16,806 bases of DNA from Porphyromonadaceae bacterium UBA7048. Its GTDB lineage: Bacteria > Bacteroidota > Bacteroidia > Bacteroidales > Muribaculaceae. The stretch is from the NCBI GenBank assembly GCA_002493945.1, contig DLAL01000043.1, positions 1 through 16,806 of the forward strand, in the 5' to 3' direction. Positions 15,321 to 16,806 of this stretch are shown one piece after another; the first letter of the stretch is position 1, and every line of letters begins with the position of its first letter. The position numbers and the translations under genes were made by a program. The notes below the pieces were generated by a model. That model was not told the origin of the DNA. It saw nothing but the letters and a program-made list of their open reading frames with translations, and did no database searches.

Positions 15321-16439
15321 TAATTCTGTTCTTTTTCAGAGAATTCCATAAGGTATGCCTTCACGAATTCGTCGATGTCGCCGTCCATCACACCGCCTAC
15401 ATCCGATGTCTGATAGTTGGTACGGTGATCTTTCACACGACGGTCGTCGAAGACGTACGAGCGTATCTGCGAACCCCACTCAATCTTCTTCTTGCCGGCC
15501 TCGACCTTGGCCTGCTCGGCCATGCGGTGCTCGAGTTCCTTGGCATAGAGGATGGAGCGCAGCTGACGCAGGGCGTTTTCCTTGTTCTTGGGCTGGTCGC
15601 GCGTCTCGGTGTTCTCGATGAGGATTTCTTCCTTCTCGCCCGTATAGGGGTCTGTGAACTGATAGCGCAGGCGCACACCCGACTCCACCTTGTTCACGTT
15701 CTGACCGCCGGCACCGCCCGAACGGAATGTATCCCACGATATGAGCGCCGGCTCAACCTTGATTTCGATGGTATCGTCGACAAGAGGCGTCACGAATACC
15801 GATGCGAAAGAGGTCATGCGCTTGCCCTGAGCGTTATAGGGCGACACACGCACCAGACGGTGCACGCCGTTCTCGCTCTTCAGGAATCCGTAGGCGAAGT
15901 CGCCTTCGATGTTCAGCGTACAGCTCTTTATGCCTGCCTCATCGCCTTCCAGAAGGTTGGCTATCGACAGCTTGTAGCCGTGACGCTCGGCCCAGCGCAT
16001 ATACATACGCATGAGCATCGACGCCCAGTCCTGACTCTCCGTGCCGCCGGCTCCGGAGTTGATTTTAAGCACGGCGCTCATGATGTCCTCCTCGCGGCGC
16101 AGCATATTGCGGAGCTCGAGGTCCTCGATGAGCTTGATGGCGTGCGCATAGGCTGCGTCAACGTCTTCCTCTGTGACTATCTCTTCCTTGAAGAACTCCA
16201 GAGAGAGCTTGAGCTCGTCGACAGCACCTTCGACTTCGGCGTAGTCCGACACCCACTTCTGCAGGTCCTTGATTTTCTTCATCTGCTTGTGTGCAGCCTC
16301 GATATTGTCCCAGAAACCGTCGGCCATGGTACGAAGCTGCTCTTCTTCGACGGCTATTTTCTTCCCGTCGATGTCAAAGATACCTCCTCAGCGCAAGCAT
16401 ACGCTCAAAAGTCTCTTTTAATTGTTCCTGTGTAATCAT
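15320..16439 (-). CDS. prfB: Peptide chain release factor 2 (RF2), with programmed +1 frameshift
   Basis: RF2 ends translation at UAA and UGA. The first 21 codons begin at ATG 16437-16439 (MITQEQLKETFERML...) and run into an in-frame TGA at 16374-16376. A +1 slip at CTT TGAC joins them to the main frame (DIDGKKIAVEEEQLRT, then MADGF), giving about 372 aa, the usual length. Domain 3 has SGGAGGQN with the catalytic GGQ (residues 244-246 of the joined protein). The codon-recognition tripeptide is SPY (199-201), where E. coli has SPF. This is the first gene of the operon, with a promoter about 30 bases upstream. The frameshift gives autoregulation: low RF2 slows termination at UGA and favours slipping. 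The frame from 16327 alone would lack the N-terminus. Confidence 0.96.
16373..16388 (-). promoter_or_regulatory. prfB programmed +1 frameshift site
   Basis: On the minus strand an internal Shine-Dalgarno AGGAGG (16383-16388) is followed by TAT, then CTT TGA C. This matches the canonical RF2 recoding site in spacing and sequence: stimulator three bases before CTT, a slippery CTT, the UGA stop and a following C. Confidence 0.96.
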
Positions 16440-16467
16440 CTTTATCCTTTGTGTTTGTTTTCAACTG

Positions 16468-16475
16468 CAAAGTTA
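16468..16475 (-). promoter_or_regulatory. Bacteroidetes -7 box for the prfB operon
   Basis: The minus strand reads TAACTTTG, which fits the TAnnTTTG consensus, 28 bases before the prfB ATG. A matching -33 TTTG is not evident. It is the only convincing promoter seen ahead of the ten-gene operon. Confidence 0.6.
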
Positions 16476-16598
16476 CTAAAAATGACTGATATTTCAGCAT
16501 ATAAGCCCCTTACAAAATCAACCACGCACCATTTTCCCGTATTTTATATCTAAAACCAACCTATGGAACACATATTTATCAAATATTTCAGCAAATGC

Positions 16599-16614
16599 TC
16601 ACGGTATTCCGTGA
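16599..16614. promoter_or_regulatory. Operator-like dyad near the sRNA promoter
   Basis: TCACGG-TATT-CCGTGA is a perfect 6-bp inverted repeat with a four-base spacer, ending 22 bases before the plus-strand -7 box, where the -33 element should lie. A regulator could bind here. A second dyad, ATATTT-ATC-AAATAT, lies at 16572-16586. Confidence 0.35.
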
Positions 16615-16636
16615 AGACTCCTAACACATTTATACC

Positions 16637-16644
16637 TACCTTTG
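16637..16644 (+). promoter_or_regulatory. Bacteroidetes -7 box on the plus strand
   Basis: TACCTTTG fits TAnnTTTG and lies about seven bases before the first hairpin of the candidate small RNA. It points away from prfB. Confidence 0.45.
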
Positions 16645-16650
16645 CATCAG

Positions 16651-16724
16651 AAAGGTACTACACCTTTTTAAGTACTATCATCAACCCGAATCACTCCGGC
16701 CGCAAGAGTCCGGAGTGATTTTTT
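16651..16724 (+). ncRNA. Candidate small RNA or short attenuated leader
   Basis: The region runs from the predicted start after the -7 box to a strong terminator, about 74 nt. It holds a 5' hairpin AAAGGT-ACTAC-ACCTTT (16651-16667), a short linker and the terminator stem. No ATG is present, so it is not a small gene. It could be a small RNA or a constitutively terminated leader of a gene outside the window. I cannot assign it to a known RNA family. Confidence 0.4.
16689..16724 (+). terminator. Rho-independent terminator, plus strand
   Basis: AATCACTCCGG (16689-16699) pairs perfectly with CCGGAGTGATT (16710-16720) over 11 bp with a ten-base loop, followed by a T-run to 16724. No plus-strand protein gene precedes it, so it must serve the short transcript above. 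Confidence 0.8.
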
Positions 16725-16786
16725 ATGTCCGGATTCTACTGTACTCCTGTCCTTAACAGGGGACGGCTAAAGAAAACGACGGACGC

Positions 16787-16806
16787 AAAAAAAGCCCCGG
16801 AGGCGG
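16787..16806 (-). terminator. Half of a terminator at the window edge
   Basis: On the minus strand CCGGGGC is followed by seven T residues (16787-16793). This is the 3' arm and U-tract of a terminator whose 5' arm would lie beyond the window. It suggests a minus-strand gene just outside. Confidence 0.4.

Noticed and set aside
16741..16765. Hairpin CCTGT-CCTTA-ACAGG as a terminator
   Set aside because: The stem is only five strong pairs and no T-run follows on either strand.

Overview
The window looks like the chromosome of a Bacteroidales bacterium. The evidence is a complete set of type IX secretion (T9SS) core genes (porT, porP and gldK-L-M-N), Bacteroidetes-type -7 promoter boxes (TAnnTTTG), and a prfB gene with the classic RF2 frameshift. 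T9SS is confined to Bacteroidetes. The family is not settled; the high GC of the core genes would fit a gut Bacteroidales lineage, but I cannot prove that here. Every protein gene lies on the minus strand, so transcription runs from high to low coordinates.

Right to middle (about 16480 down to 5784): a promoter at 16468-16475 precedes prfB. After it come a secreted GH13 alpha-amylase-type enzyme, a YegS/DgkB-type lipid kinase, porT, porP, gldK, gldL, gldM and gldN. Gaps between these genes are about 0-31 bases, and a rho-independent terminator follows gldN. This reads as one operon of about 10.6 kb that couples translation termination, an envelope lipid kinase and the whole T9SS motor/ring/barrel set. 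GldL and GldM form the proton-driven inner-membrane motor, GldK and GldN the periplasmic ring, and PorP and PorT are outer-membrane beta-barrels.

Left part (about 5660 down to 1): an AT-rich defence island with a sharply different base composition. A promoter and a structured leader of about 130 nt, ending in a hairpin plus U-tract, lead into the remnant of a large SNF2-type helicase. Then come an unrecognised 280-aa gene, a type III-like adenine methyltransferase (Mod), an ABC/AAA15-like ATPase, a 198-aa protein with a possible PD-(D/E)XK nuclease motif, and the first 127 codons of a type III Res helicase. The genes are coupled by 4-23 bp overlaps or a 9-bp gap, so they form one operon. The composition (helicase, methylase, ATPase, possible nuclease, Res) is more than a type III restriction system and may be a composite anti-phage system. 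It appears to be decaying: the helicase has lost most of its motor and has a mutated P-loop and a premature stop, and Res carries an in-frame stop just after motif I.

Right edge (16440-16806): no protein gene is visible. It contains a plus-strand promoter, a candidate small RNA of about 74 nt with its own terminator, operator-like dyads, and half of a terminator that probably belongs to a minus-strand gene outside the window.
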